Source: Granulicella sp. S190
GTDB lineage: Bacteria; Acidobacteriota; Terriglobia; Terriglobales; Acidobacteriaceae
Length of the DNA: 64,000 bases
Assembly: GCF_009766095.1 (NCBI RefSeq)
Contig: NZ_LMUD01000002.1
Coordinates: forward strand, 164,837-228,836
Direction of reading: 5' to 3'
Shown: piece by piece, positions 16,172-25,392 of the stretch
Layout of the letters: each line of letters opens with the position of its first letter
How positions within the stretch are numbered: position 1 is the first letter of the stretch
Program-made: the position numbers and the translations under genes
Notes under the pieces: model-generated
Told to the model about the DNA's origin: nothing
What the model saw: only the letters and a program-made list of their open reading frames with translations
The model's database searches: none

Positions 16172-16267
16172 ATGAAAGATATTGCGATTGCACTTGTGTT
16201 TCTTGCCATGATTGTGGGGCCTGCGTTCTTTGCCCTCGATACGTTTGCGGAAAAGAAACGGTTTTAG
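16172..16267 (+). CDS. 31-residue single-pass membrane peptide
   Basis: The ORF reads M-K-D-I followed by a hydrophobic stretch (IALVFLAMIVGPAFFAL) and a charged tail DTFAEKKRF. A strong ribosome binding site (GAAGGGGG) lies 6 bases upstream of the ATG, which is the main reason for believing it. The topology would be one membrane helix. No family is recognised. Its last 4 bases overlap the 3' end of the convergent uracil-DNA glycosylase gene. The sequence directly upstream (16020-16171) is otherwise empty and could hold its promoter. Confidence 0.5.
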   Translation: MKDIAIALVFLAMIVGPAFFALDTFAEKKRF

Positions 16268-16992
16268 ACAGTCAGACCAGCCAGTTCCCTCGCCCGCAGG
16301 AAGATGCGCGTGAACATGACTTTGTTCAAACGTCCGGTATTCGTGTTGCGAAGCGATGGATGATAAGTGGCAAGCAAATGCAGGCCACTGGGCAGGACGT
16401 ACTCGGCTCCATAGGAGAAGCGATAGTCTGACTTTTTGGCAATAACTCCGGTCTGCAACAAAAAGGCCATGTAGCCGTCGAAGGCTATCTTGCCGAGGCA
16501 GACTACAACACGAACTCTCGGCAGCGCTTGAATCTCCTGTGCGAGATGAGTGCCACAGTTGCGAATCTCCTGGGGATGCGGCTTGTCGGCAGGCGGAGCG
16601 CAACGCACAACAGAGGCGATCCAGGCATGACGCAGCTTAAGGCCGTCGTCGCGGGCGACGGCACGGGGTTTGCTGGCAAGGCCAAGCTCATGCAGCACCG
16701 GATACATGAAGTCGCCGGAACCGTCGCCGGTAAAAGGACGCCCCGTACGGTTGGCTCCATGGGCACCTGGTGCAAGACCAAGGATTAGAATTCGAGCCCG
16801 CGGATCACCGAAGCCTGGGACGGGGCGAGACCAGTAGGTTTGATCAAGATAGGCGCGGCGTTTGGTCTCGCCTATTCCACGACAATATTCGCGGAGCCGC
16901 GGACAGCGCTCACAAGTAATGATGGTTTCGCGAATCTGCTGCAGCAGCGGGACCGTACTCTGAGTATTGGACGATGGCACTCTCTCAATCAT
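16264..16992 (-). CDS. uracil-DNA glycosylase, family 5 (UDGb-type)
   Basis: 242 residues. Iron-sulfur-type cysteines appear in CERCPRLREYC near the N-terminus, with a further Cys in SVVRCAPP and one in VVVCLG. Motif A reads GLAPGAHGANRTGRPFTGD, where family 4 has GExPG-x-xED; GLAPGAxGxNRTGRPFTGD is the family 5 hallmark. Motif B is HPSLRNTNTGRL. Family 5 enzymes remove uracil and some deaminated purines and lack the usual polar catalytic residue in motif A. It acts in base-excision repair in the cytoplasm. It is transcribed divergently from the aldose-epimerase-like gene. Confidence 0.92.
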   Translation of the reverse strand: MIERVPSSNTQSTVPLLQQIRETIITCERCPRLREYCRGIGETKRRAYLDQTYWSRPVPGFGDPRARILILGLAPGAHGANRTGRPFTGDGSGDFMYPVLHELGLASKPRAVARDDGLKLRHAWIASVVRCAPPADKPHPQEIRNCGTHLAQEIQALPRVRVVVCLGKIAFDGYMAFLLQTGVIAKKSDYRFSYGAEYVLPSGLHLLATYHPSLRNTNTGRLNKVMFTRIFLRARELAGLTV

Positions 16993-17049
16993 AGTGGGAC
17001 GGAGAGGCTCAGGAAAGGTCGTTCCTCAAACAACTGAGTAGAATGGTCT

Positions 17050-18414
17050 TTGTACATCAAGGCGGGAATAGGCGGTAAGTTGGAAGATCCAAGACTCAGC
17101 AGGATGTATTGGGCGCTCCTGAAACAGTGGGCCGCGAAGCGTCGCAGAAGTCTATGGCATGCAGCCGTCATGCGTTCCGGCATGCTGACAGTGCTCATTT
17201 TGACGCTGCTGCTGATGGGTCTCGCCTTTGGATGGCGCACCCACAGATTAGGACAGTTCGCCATGCTGAAGAAGCAGCTGCGGGCTAAGCCAAAAAGCGA
17301 GGTTGTGATACGTCCGGGTGGACAGGATGTCATCCGGCTGCAGCGTTCCCAGATGGTCGGAGGCAGCGGACCCGAGTTTTTGTCAGCTACCCTGCTTCCG
17401 GGACGCGGAATGAATATGCTTCAGATCTCAGCCTATCTTCCTCAGAGAGGCGAGGTAAATCTGCTTGCCTCCCCTTCGTTGGACGACGCAGAGGAAAAGT
17501 TGAGCGGCAGTGGAGCGGACAGTTCTGGAGAGAACAGCCTGACGATGGGCGCAGCGATCGAAGTACCATGGGCGGGCCGTATTCTCGGAACGCGAACACC
17601 AGATGGAGCGAACCTGACTACGATGTGGCAGGGCCTTCGCTTGAGCCTGCCAACAGGCGCGAGAGATAGCTACGGGCTCGACGGCTCCGTAGCTGCTGGG
17701 GGCCTGCTACTGAAAGAGCCCTCAACCTCCGTGAGTACAAACATCATGCCGGATGGGGGCGAGGCCATGGCTACCTTTCGACCCGGGAATTTCGGAGGCC
17801 GGTGGCTCTCGCAGACCGAAATTGAAACAAACGTGGAGCTAAGCGGGCGGGCGATCGAGTTGAAGATCGTCGCTCGTAATATCGGGGATACCGCCGAGCC
17901 AATTGGGATTGGCTGGCATCCCAGGTTTGCGATCATGAGCGGTCATCGCGGGCAAATGATGTTGCATCTGCCGGAGGCGCTCCGGGCCGAGGTCAAGGAT
18001 CGCCGCAGCGGCGAGCTTAGTGGACGGCTGCTCCCGGTTTCGGGAACGGAGTACGACTTTACCGGCCGTAATGGGGCCAGGCTGGGCGGGTTGACCCTAG
18101 ATGATAGCTTTGTCGAGCTGAAACGCGGCATGATGGCTGATGGACCGGTTGCGGAGTTGCGAGACCCGGAGAGCGGCTATGGTCTGCGCATTACCGCGAC
18201 GTCGCCTACCATCAAGGCTTTGCGGGTCTACGCTCCACTGGATGGGTCGTTTATTTCGATCCAGCCGCAGTTCAACTACGACGACCCTTTTGGACACGAG
18301 TGGGCGAAGACCGAAGACACCGGAATGGTCGTCCTGCAGCCGGGACAGTCGACCCAATGGAAGATTCGACTGGAGATTTTCTCCTTAAGCCCGACCTCGC
18401 CGGAACACCTTTAG
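17050..18414 (+). CDS. membrane-anchored aldose 1-epimerase-like protein
   Basis: 454 residues. One N-terminal membrane segment (about 47-62, LTVLILTLLLMGLAFGW) follows a short basic cytoplasmic head, so the body is probably periplasmic. The C-terminal region (about 110-445) has the galactose mutarotase fold: a WQGLRLSLP strand, GIGWHPRFAI with a His where the catalytic His is expected, and a terminal QPQFNYDDPFGHEW. The Glu base is not identified with certainty. Substrate is probably a sugar of the cell surface. The TTG start at 17050 gives the longest form; ATG 17104 is possible. A TAGAAT box ends 5 bases before the TTG. Confidence 0.7.
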   Translation: MYIKAGIGGKLEDPRLSRMYWALLKQWAAKRRRSLWHAAVMRSGMLTVLILTLLLMGLAFGWRTHRLGQFAMLKKQLRAKPKSEVVIRPGGQDVIRLQRSQMVGGSGPEFLSATLLPGRGMNMLQISAYLPQRGEVNLLASPSLDDAEEKLSGSGADSSGENSLTMGAAIEVPWAGRILGTRTPDGANLTTMWQGLRLSLPTGARDSYGLDGSVAAGGLLLKEPSTSVSTNIMPDGGEAMATFRPGNFGGRWLSQTEIETNVELSGRAIELKIVARNIGDTAEPIGIGWHPRFAIMSGHRGQMMLHLPEALRAEVKDRRSGELSGRLLPVSGTEYDFTGRNGARLGGLTLDDSFVELKRGMMADGPVAELRDPESGYGLRITATSPTIKALRVYAPLDGSFISIQPQFNYDDPFGHEWAKTEDTGMVVLQPGQSTQWKIRLEIFSLSPTSPEHL

Positions 18415-18489
18415 GCCTCGCTTTTCTGAAAGTAACTTCAGAGGGAAGCATTCCGGGAGGATCCGAGCGGCAGAAGCGCAAGCTGAGGT

Positions 18490-18519
18490 TTGACCCTCCC
18501 ACTCCAAGACTCGTACAGT
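18490..18519 (+). promoter_or_regulatory. candidate sigma-70-type promoter of tig
   Basis: TTGACC (18490-18495) and TACAGT (18514-18519) are separated by 18 bases, close to the sigma-70 consensus. The predicted transcript would start about 65 bases upstream of tig. Confidence 0.4.
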
Positions 18520-18592
18520 AGAGAAGAGGCGTGGATCGCGCTCGTCAGGGCACCGGCGGCGACGCGGCATACACAAGCGCACTTTGGAAGGC

Positions 18593-20026
18593 ATGAACTT
18601 GACCCCGACTGAGATGACAGAGACAAATGAGACTGCAGAGCTGCAGCCAGAAGTAGCGACTACGCACGAGCATGAGCATCATGACCACGCTCACGACCAT
18701 GAGCATACGCATCAGCACGCCGCCGCGCTGAACCCGGAGCTGACCCGGGAGATTGAAGTCGAGGTAGGGGCCGATGAGGTATCGAAGAGCTTCAAGACTG
18801 TGGTGAAGCGTTACCAGAAGCTTGCGAGGATTCCAGGATTTCGTGCCGGAAAGGTTCCGGAGACGCTGGTGCGATCGAAGTTTGCCAAGGAAGTTCGTCA
18901 GGAGGTTCTGGAGAGCCTGGTCTCGGATCGTTTCCGCAAGGCAATCGACGAACAGAAGCTGCGCCCGGTATCCGAGCCACAGCTGCTGGATCTACAGCTG
19001 TACGATGGCCAGCCGCTCAAGTTCAAGGCTGCGTTTGAAGTCGCTCCTGAAATTGACGTTGCGGGATACGACAGCGTCTCTGTCGCCAAGCCTGAAGCAG
19101 CGCTGACCGACGATGAGTATGCCGCTGAGTTGGCGCGCGTGCTGGACGGCCACGCAACGGTAGAGCCGGTGGAGGAAGATCGTTCCCTTGTCAATGGTGA
19201 CTGGGCTGAGATCCAGTTCCGCGGCGAGGTGAAGGATCTGGCCCAGACCGTGACTGAAGACGGAGTGCAGAGCGCATCGGCCAGTGAACCAATCAGTGGA
19301 GAGGATGTGCTGATCGAGATTGGCGGAAAGAATACACTCGCAGCCTTCAATGAAGCCCTGCGTGGAGCCAAGCCTGGGCAGGAGCTGAAGTTTGAAGTGG
19401 ACTATCCGGCAGACTTCGGCGAGCAGCGTCTTGCAGGTCAAACCGTAAGCTACGACGTCACGGTGAAGGGGATCAAGCACAAGAGCTACCCAGAGCGCGA
19501 CGCGGAGTTCGCCAAGCAACTTGGCAACTACGAGAGCTGGGATGAGTTCGAGACCAAGCTGCGCGAGCATGCGTCAGGCCGTAAAAAGACTGCGCTCGAA
19601 AACGCCGCGAAGGACAAGATGCTCGGCGAGTTTATTGAGAAGTTCCAGTTCCCTGTTCCTGAAGCGTTCGTCCAGCAACAGATCGAAGCACGTCTGGACC
19701 GCGGTCTCCGTGCCTTGGCGCAGCAGGGTATGAAGGTGGAGGATATGCGCAAGCTGGACTTCGTTCAGTTGCGTGCCTCGCAGCGTGACCTGGCAGTGAA
19801 CGAGGTGAAGGTTTCGATGATCCTCGACCGCATTGCCGAGGTAGAGGGCGTCACGCTGAGCGAAGAGGATCTGGAGCGCGAGTTGTTGCTCCTCTCGATC
19901 CAGTCGCGTGAGCCACTGGAGACGCTTCGTGACAGGCTGTCGAAGGATGGCGGGCTGGACCGGATTCGCGAGCAGATGCGGCGCGAGAAGACTGGAAGCG
20001 TGCTCTACGAGAAGCTGGCTTCGTAG
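18593..20026 (+). CDS. tig: trigger factor with His-rich N-terminal extension
   Basis: 477 residues. The ribosome-binding domain shows the signature IPGFRAGKVPETLV; the PPIase-like middle and C-terminal chaperone arms follow (LRGAKPGQELKFEVDYP, TVSYDVTVKGI). Role: ribosome-associated peptidyl-prolyl isomerase and chaperone for nascent chains. The unusual part is an extension of about 45 residues before the normal start: residues 25-42 contain 10 His interleaved with Glu/Asp. ATG 18593 was chosen; ATG 18614 would shorten but not remove the His-rich tract. It heads a tig-clpP-clpX-lon gene order that is common in bacteria, 45 bases before clpP. Confidence 0.95.
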   Translation: MNLTPTEMTETNETAELQPEVATTHEHEHHDHAHDHEHTHQHAAALNPELTREIEVEVGADEVSKSFKTVVKRYQKLARIPGFRAGKVPETLVRSKFAKEVRQEVLESLVSDRFRKAIDEQKLRPVSEPQLLDLQLYDGQPLKFKAAFEVAPEIDVAGYDSVSVAKPEAALTDDEYAAELARVLDGHATVEPVEEDRSLVNGDWAEIQFRGEVKDLAQTVTEDGVQSASASEPISGEDVLIEIGGKNTLAAFNEALRGAKPGQELKFEVDYPADFGEQRLAGQTVSYDVTVKGIKHKSYPERDAEFAKQLGNYESWDEFETKLREHASGRKKTALENAAKDKMLGEFIEKFQFPVPEAFVQQQIEARLDRGLRALAQQGMKVEDMRKLDFVQLRASQRDLAVNEVKVSMILDRIAEVEGVTLSEEDLERELLLLSIQSREPLETLRDRLSKDGGLDRIREQMRREKTGSVLYEKLAS

Positions 20027-20071
20027 GGTGAAGTTGTCGGATTGCTAACGGACAGAAAGAAAGAGAGTGTT

Positions 20072-20662
20072 ATGGGACTAGTACCGATGGTGATCGAGCA
20101 GACGAGCCGGGGCGAACGCGCCTACGACATTTACAGCCGTCTGCTGCGGGACAACATCATTTTTCTTGGCACGCCAATCGATGACAACATCGCCAATGTA
20201 ATCATTGCGCAGATGCTGTTTCTGAGCGGCGAAGACCCGGAGAAGGACATTCAGCTCTACATCAACTCGCCGGGTGGATCCATTACCGCTGGACTGGCGA
20301 TCTACGACACGATGCAGTACATCAAGAACGATGTGGTGACCTTCTGCATCGGGCAGGCCGCCAGCATGGGCGCATTTCTGTTGATGGCGGGTAAGAAGGG
20401 TAAGCGGTTCGCTCTTCCCAACTCCCGTATCCTGATCCACCAGCCTTCGATGGGCGGCTTGAGCGGACAGGCAACCGATATCGACATCCATGCCCGGGAG
20501 ATCCTGCGAATTCGCGAGATTACGAACAAGCTGATGAGCGCCAGCACGGGCCAGACGCTGGAACGGATCGAGCGGGATGTGGAGCGCGACTTTATCATGA
20601 CGGCCGCGCAGTCGAAGGAATACGGCATCATCGATGACATCATCGATCGTCCTCGCACCTAG
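20072..20662 (+). CDS. clpP: ATP-dependent Clp protease proteolytic subunit ClpP
   Basis: 196 residues, full length. Catalytic Ser is in [11 protein letters not shown], His in LIHQPSMGG, and the Asp belongs to the conserved (I/M)ERDVERDF region. N-terminal [25 protein letters not shown] is typical. The ATG at 20072 has an AGAAAGAGAG ribosome binding site; a TTG 30 bases upstream is less likely. It assembles as a tetradecamer with ClpX or ClpC, both encoded in this window. A strong terminator separates it from clpX. Confidence 0.98.
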   Translation: MGLVPMVIEQTSRGERAYDIYSRLLRDNIIFLGTPIDDNIANVIIAQMLFLSGEDPEKDIQLYINSPGGSITAGLAIYDTMQYIKNDVVTFCIGQAASMGAFLLMAGKKGKRFALPNSRILIHQPSMGGLSGQATDIDIHAREILRIREITNKLMSASTGQTLERIERDVERDFIMTAAQSKEYGIIDDIIDRPRT

Positions 20663-20686
20663 TAAAACGTTAGCTTTGCCGCGAAG

Positions 20687-20712
20687 GCCCGAACCGATGG
20701 TTCGGGCTTTTT
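20687..20712 (+). terminator. intrinsic terminator after clpP
   Basis: GCCCGAACC-GAT-GGTTCGGGC makes a perfect 9-bp stem with a 3-base loop, followed by TTTTT. It should end the tig-clpP transcript, leaving clpX with its own promoter. Confidence 0.85.
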
Positions 20713-20741
20713 GCGTCTATGACTACTTCGGGGTACCACCG

Positions 20742-20755
20742 TGACCCTTGGGTCA
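20742..20755. promoter_or_regulatory. palindrome upstream of clpX
   Basis: TGACCC-TT-GGGTCA is a perfect 14-base palindrome 79 bases before the clpX ATG. A TTGAAA hexamer follows at 20767. It could bind a dimeric regulator. Confidence 0.35.
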
Positions 20756-20833
20756 TGCTTTGCAGGTTGAAACAGGTGTAAAATCGCTAGATAAGACTTT
20801 GTTGTGCGCACGACTCAGGAGTAGTCGAAATTT

Positions 20834-22120
20834 ATGAAAACGTCACGGGGCTCAGACGAATCTCTTCGCTGTTCTTTCTGCCATAAATCGCAGGATGCCG
20901 TTGCCAAGCTGATCTCATCTCCTTCGGACTATCCGCGGGCCTACATCTGCGATGAGTGTGTGGCAGTGTGCAACTCGATTCTCGAGGACGATCGCACCGA
21001 GGCCCAGCCCGGCGCTGCGCCGGCTCACCTGCCTAAACCGCAGGAGGTCAAGGCGTTTCTGGATGAGTACGTCATCGGACAGGACCAGACCAAGAAGAAG
21101 CTCGCCGTAGCGGTTTATAACCACTACAAGCGCATCCAGATGAATAAGACGCGCGGCAATGATGTGGAGCTTGCGAAGTCGAATATTCTGCTGGTAGGAC
21201 CGACGGGGTCGGGTAAGACGCTGCTGGCGCAGACGATGGCCAAGATGCTGGACGTTCCCTTCGCGATCGTGGACGCGACCACGCTGACAGAAGCCGGATA
21301 TGTGGGCGAAGACGTCGAGAACATCATCCTGAAGCTACTGCAGGCTGCCGACGGCGATGTGCAGCGGGCGCAGAGTGGCATCATCTACATCGACGAGATC
21401 GACAAGATTGGACGCAAGGACGAGAATCCCTCGATTACGCGCGACGTCTCCGGCGAGGGCGTCCAGCAGGCCCTCCTGAAGTTGCTGGAAGGTACTGTCG
21501 CGAATGTTCCACCCCAGGGCGGACGAAAACATCCTCATCAGGAGTTCACCGCTGTCGACACAACGAATATTCTCTTCATCTGCGGCGGCGCATTTGTCGG
21601 GCTCGAAAAGGTAATTGGACGGCGTATCGGCAAGAAGGCGCTTGGCTTCAAGGCAATTGCTGATCCCGATGCCAAAGACGGTGACGTGACGCCTATTCGC
21701 GCACAGCGCGATTCGGAGCTGCTGCGTCAGGCAGAGCCACAAGACCTTCTGAAGTATGGGCTCATTCCAGAGTTTGTCGGTCGACTTCCAGTGCTCGGAA
21801 TTCTCGACGAGCTGGACGAAGTGGCCTTGGTGGAGATTCTCACCAAGCCTCGTAATGCGATTCTCAAGCAGTACACGAAACTGTTCGACTACGAGGGCGT
21901 CAAGGTGACCTTCACCGACGAAGCGGCGAAAGAGATCGCCCGCGAGGCTCTGCATCGCAAGGTCGGAGCGCGTGGTTTGCGGATGATTCTGGAAGAGTTG
22001 ATGTTGGATCTGATGTATTACGTTCCGGGTAATAAGAAGGTCAAAGAACTTTCTATCACCGCTGAGATGGTCAAAAAACACAGCCTCACCCTTCCAATGC
22101 TTCTCGAAAAAGCCGGCTAG
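20834..22120 (+). CDS. clpX: ATP-dependent Clp protease ATP-binding subunit ClpX
   Basis: 428 residues. The N-terminal zinc-binding domain has CSFCHK and CDECV (residues about 13-39). AAA+ motifs: Walker [10 protein letters not shown] (about 121), Walker B IIYIDEID, sensor region FICGGAF and arginine-finger area VGRLPVLG. The C-terminal [18 protein letters not shown] is the standard end. It unfolds tagged substrates and feeds them to ClpP. The start has CAGGAG about 12 bases upstream. It is separated from clpP by a terminator and from lon by 233 bases, so it is probably transcribed on its own. Confidence 0.98.
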   Translation: MKTSRGSDESLRCSFCHKSQDAVAKLISSPSDYPRAYICDECVAVCNSILEDDRTEAQPGAAPAHLPKPQEVKAFLDEYVIGQDQTKKKLAVAVYNHYKRIQMNKTRGNDVELAKSNILLVGPTGSGKTLLAQTMAKMLDVPFAIVDATTLTEAGYVGEDVENIILKLLQAADGDVQRAQSGIIYIDEIDKIGRKDENPSITRDVSGEGVQQALLKLLEGTVANVPPQGGRKHPHQEFTAVDTTNILFICGGAFVGLEKVIGRRIGKKALGFKAIADPDAKDGDVTPIRAQRDSELLRQAEPQDLLKYGLIPEFVGRLPVLGILDELDEVALVEILTKPRNAILKQYTKLFDYEGVKVTFTDEAAKEIAREALHRKVGARGLRMILEELMLDLMYYVPGNKKVKELSITAEMVKKHSLTLPMLLEKAG

Positions 22121-22353
22121 CGAAGGTGCGTCTGGTACGTGAGTTGCGAAACGAAAGAGGCATTCTCCTAGGTTCCATGGGTCGCAACGGCATACATTTG
22201 TCGTTGCGATTTCTACTTAAAAGCCATGATCTTTTATTTCATCGATCTATCGCGCTACTGGAAATACCTTAATCACGCCAGAGGAATTACAATCACCTGA
22301 AGCCGCAACGCCGATGCATCATTTCTGGCGTTTTAACGTCTAATTGGAGAGAG

Positions 22354-24780
22354 ATGACAAATCAACCAAAAAAAGCGCTAAGCGGCGATGTTCGCAAGCT
22401 TCCCATGATGCCCATTCGTGACATGGTCATCTTTCCCCACATGATGACCCCTTTTGTTGTGGGCCGCGAGTCCAGCGTCCGGGCGCTGGAGGAGGCGCTC
22501 TCAGGCGACCGCAAGATCTTTCTCGCGACCCAGCACGACGCTTCGGTAGATGAACCGAATGCCGACGATATCTATGAGACCGGGACTATCGGCAATATCG
22601 TCCAAAGCGTCAAGATGCCGGACGGAAATATCAAAGTATTGGTTGAAGGGGTGGAGAGAGCGCGCGCCACCGAAATCAACGATGTCGATGGTTTCTTTGT
22701 GGCGACGGTTCGCACTGGCCAGACCCAGTTAGAGATGACGCCTCAGGTGGAACAACTGATGCAGCGCGTCCACTCGTTGTTTGAGCAGTATGTAAAGCTG
22801 CAGCAGTCTTTGAACTACGAGACGATGGCGGCCAGCGTTCGCGCAGATGAGCCCGCTAAGCTCGCGGACACCATCGCAGCGAACCTCCAGCTTTCGATTG
22901 AAGAAAAGCAGCAGCTCCTCGAAGTCTTCGACCCAGAGAACCGGTTGACGAAGGTTGCCGATGTGCTGGATGTCGCAATCGAGAAGTTGAATATGGATCG
23001 CACGATTCAGTCGCGTGTGAAGCGGCAGATGGAGAAGGCACAGAAGGAGTACTACCTCAACGAGAAGATCAAAGCGATCCAGAAGGAACTTGGCCGCGGC
23101 GAGAAATCTGAGTTCGATGAGCTGAAGAAGAAGATTGAAGCGGCGAATATGCCGAAGGACGTACTAGAGAAGTCACTCCAGGAGTTGAAAAAGCTTGAAG
23201 CGATGCCGCCCATGTCGGCGGAGTCCACGGTATCGCGGAACTATCTCGACTGGTTACTTGCCGTGCCATGGAAGAAGCGGTCCAAAGAGATCCGCTCGAT
23301 CGAGCACGCGGAACAGATCCTGAACGAGGACCACTACGGGTTGGAAAAGATCAAAGAGCGGATTCTCGAGTTTCTTGCCGTACGGCAACTCGTGAAGAAT
23401 CCCAAAGGATCGATCCTCTGCTTCGTCGGACCTCCGGGCGTAGGTAAGACCTCACTGGGCATGTCCATCGCGAAGGCTACCGGCCGAAAGTTTGTAAGGA
23501 TGTCGTTAGGCGGCGTTCGCGACGAGGCCGAGATTCGCGGTCATCGGCGGACCTACATTGGCGCGCTGCCTGGGCAGATCATTCAGTCGATGAAGAAGGC
23601 CGGGACCAAGAACCCGGTATTCATGCTCGATGAGATTGACAAGATGGCTTCAGACTTCCGCGGCGATCCAGCGAGCGCGCTGCTTGAGGTTCTCGATCCA
23701 GAGCAGAACACCTCGTTCCAGGATCATTACCTGGATGTTGAGTACGATCTGTCGCAGGTACTGTTTGTCGCGACGGCGAATGTTCTGCACACCATTCCTG
23801 GCCCGTTGCAGGACCGTATGGAGATCCTTCGGCTGCACGGCTACACCGAGATCGAGAAATTAGAGATCGCCAAGCAGTATCTGGTAAAGAAGCAGCGTGA
23901 AGGAACCGGGCTGACTGAAGCACAGATCATCTTCGAAGATGATGCGTTGCGACTGATTATTCGCGGCTATACGCGAGAGGCTGGCGTTCGCAATCTCGAA
24001 CGCGAGATCGGAAATGTGTGCCGCAAGGTTGCACGGCGTGTGGTCAAGAACGGTGCGGAGCACACTGAGACAATCACTGGGGATAACCTGGGCAGCATTC
24101 TTGGCGTAGCGAAGTTCCGCGACTCGCAGGTACATGAGAAGAGTGAAGTCGGTCTGGTGACTGGTCTGGCGTGGACCGAAATGGGGGGAACGATCCTTCA
24201 AACCGAGGTTCAGGTACTCGACGGTAAAGGTAAGATGACGGCCACAGGACAACTCGGCGATGTGATGCAGGAGTCCGCCCAGGCTGCGCTCACTTACATT
24301 CGTTCGCGGTCTCACCACTTGGGACTGGCGAAGGACTTCTACAAGAATGTCGATATTCATGTACACGTCCCAGAGGGAGCAATCCCGAAAGACGGACCTT
24401 CAGCTGGCATCACATTGGCGACTGGGCTCGCCAGTGCCTTGACGAAGATCAAGGTGCGTCGCGATATTGCGATGACCGGTGAGATTACCTTGCGCGGCAA
24501 GGTGCTTCCGATTGGAGGTTTGAAGGAGAAGCTGCTGGCTGCACATCGTGCAGGTATCTTCGAAGCGATCCTGCCCGAAGAAAATCGTAAAGACCTGGCC
24601 GATCTGCCTGAGCTGCTCAAGACCACCATGAAGCTGCACTTTGTCGAGGAGATGGATCAGGTGCTAAAGCTTGCGCTTGAAGGCAATCTACCTGAGCTTC
24701 AGGAAGAGACCCCCGAGGCTTTGTCCTCGGTACTACCATCATCCGGCATTGAAGTACCTCAACCCATTGCTCACCAGTAA
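22354..24780 (+). CDS. lon: ATP-dependent protease Lon (LonA)
   Basis: 808 residues, typical LonA length. The N-terminal substrate-binding domain begins [22 protein letters not shown]+ Walker A is GPPGVGKTS (about 360) and Walker [10 protein letters not shown]. The catalytic dyad consists of Ser in KDGPSAG (about 682) and Lys in [10 protein letters not shown] (about 725). Ribosome binding site GGAGAGAG precedes the ATG. It degrades misfolded and regulatory proteins. The C-terminus carries a short Glu/Pro extension after the protease fold. A strong terminator follows. Confidence 0.98.
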   Translation: MTNQPKKALSGDVRKLPMMPIRDMVIFPHMMTPFVVGRESSVRALEEALSGDRKIFLATQHDASVDEPNADDIYETGTIGNIVQSVKMPDGNIKVLVEGVERARATEINDVDGFFVATVRTGQTQLEMTPQVEQLMQRVHSLFEQYVKLQQSLNYETMAASVRADEPAKLADTIAANLQLSIEEKQQLLEVFDPENRLTKVADVLDVAIEKLNMDRTIQSRVKRQMEKAQKEYYLNEKIKAIQKELGRGEKSEFDELKKKIEAANMPKDVLEKSLQELKKLEAMPPMSAESTVSRNYLDWLLAVPWKKRSKEIRSIEHAEQILNEDHYGLEKIKERILEFLAVRQLVKNPKGSILCFVGPPGVGKTSLGMSIAKATGRKFVRMSLGGVRDEAEIRGHRRTYIGALPGQIIQSMKKAGTKNPVFMLDEIDKMASDFRGDPASALLEVLDPEQNTSFQDHYLDVEYDLSQVLFVATANVLHTIPGPLQDRMEILRLHGYTEIEKLEIAKQYLVKKQREGTGLTEAQIIFEDDALRLIIRGYTREAGVRNLEREIGNVCRKVARRVVKNGAEHTETITGDNLGSILGVAKFRDSQVHEKSEVGLVTGLAWTEMGGTILQTEVQVLDGKGKMTATGQLGDVMQESAQAALTYIRSRSHHLGLAKDFYKNVDIHVHVPEGAIPKDGPSAGITLATGLASALTKIKVRRDIAMTGEITLRGKVLPIGGLKEKLLAAHRAGIFEAILPEENRKDLADLPELLKTTMKLHFVEEMDQVLKLALEGNLPELQEETPEALSSVLPSSGIEVPQPIAHQ

Positions 24781-24794
24781 ATAGGCAGCATACA

Positions 24795-24832
24795 AAGGAA
24801 AGGGCCGAACCATAGGATTCGGCCCTTTCCTT
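24795..24832. terminator. 15-bp intrinsic terminator between lon and the small membrane gene
   Basis: AAGGAAAGGGCCGAA and TTCGGCCCTTTCCTT form a perfect 15-bp stem with an 8-base loop. It lies between convergent genes, and the A/T-rich ends of the stem make it usable in both directions. Confidence 0.85.
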
Positions 24833-24848
24833 GCTTCAGACCTCAGAA

Positions 24849-24998
24849 CTAGACAGCCCTTCTTCCGCTGACGAAGTTCATAATGATCGAGATCAATGCA
24901 AAAATCAGCAACAGATGAATCAGAAAGCTGCTGACATGAAGAACAAAGAATCCGCCCAGCCAAAGTAAAACCAAAACAACAGCCAGAATTAGAAACAT
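24849..24998 (-). CDS. 49-residue lmo0937-type membrane protein
   Basis: The protein starts MFLILAVVLVLLWLGGFF and ends IIMNFVSGRRAV. Two membrane helices with a His/Ser-containing turn between them (FVLHVSSFLIHLLL) and a short basic end match the lmo0937/DUF5670 small membrane proteins common in soil bacteria, whose role is unknown. A good ribosome binding site (AGAAGG) sits 6 bases before the ATG. It is flanked by the lon terminator on one side and the moaD gene on the other. The short length keeps it out of many annotations. Confidence 0.8.
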   Translation of the reverse strand: MFLILAVVLVLLWLGGFFVLHVSSFLIHLLLIFALISIIMNFVSGRRAV

Positions 24999-25110
24999 GC
25001 AAAACCTTCTTTCTGTCTACAGATTGCGCGTATCGCGGATACCTACAGATATTAGGAGGTGTATTTGCACTGATACGTTGCTCTGCATGTGAAATATTGC
25101 TGTGATCGAG

Positions 25111-25392
25111 CTAGATCGCACCCCCGGCGATGGATGGGATGAGCATAATCTCGTCTCCGTCCTGGAAGGCATACGTCTCGCCACCGAGAAAGCGGATGTC
25201 CTCGTCGTTGACGTAGATGTTGATGAACCGGCGAAGCTTACCCTCCTCGTCCTTAATTTGGATCGACAGTGCAGGGAAGGTCTGGTCAATATCGGCGATG
25301 AGGCCCGGGAGATTAGCTGCCGCAGAGTTGAACTGCTTGCGGCCATCGGTGTGGCGGATGAAGGCTGTGGGTAGAGTAACTTTGATAGACAT
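25111..25392 (-). CDS. MoaD/ThiS-family ubiquitin-like sulfur-carrier protein
   Basis: 93 residues with the ubiquitin-like beta-grasp pattern of MoaD/ThiS: a first strand MSIKVTLPTAF, INIYVNDEDIRF and a final DGDEIMLIPSIAGGAI. Family members carry a C-terminal Gly-Gly that is activated and thiocarboxylated; here two residues (AI) follow the GG, so the tail may need trimming before use. Its start overlaps the stop of the threonine-synthase-like gene (TAATG on the minus strand), so the two are made together. This suggests sulfur transfer in amino-acid synthesis rather than molybdopterin synthesis. No other moa gene is in view. Confidence 0.88.
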   Translation of the reverse strand: MSIKVTLPTAFIRHTDGRKQFNSAAANLPGLIADIDQTFPALSIQIKDEEGKLRRFINIYVNDEDIRFLGGETYAFQDGDEIMLIPSIAGGAI

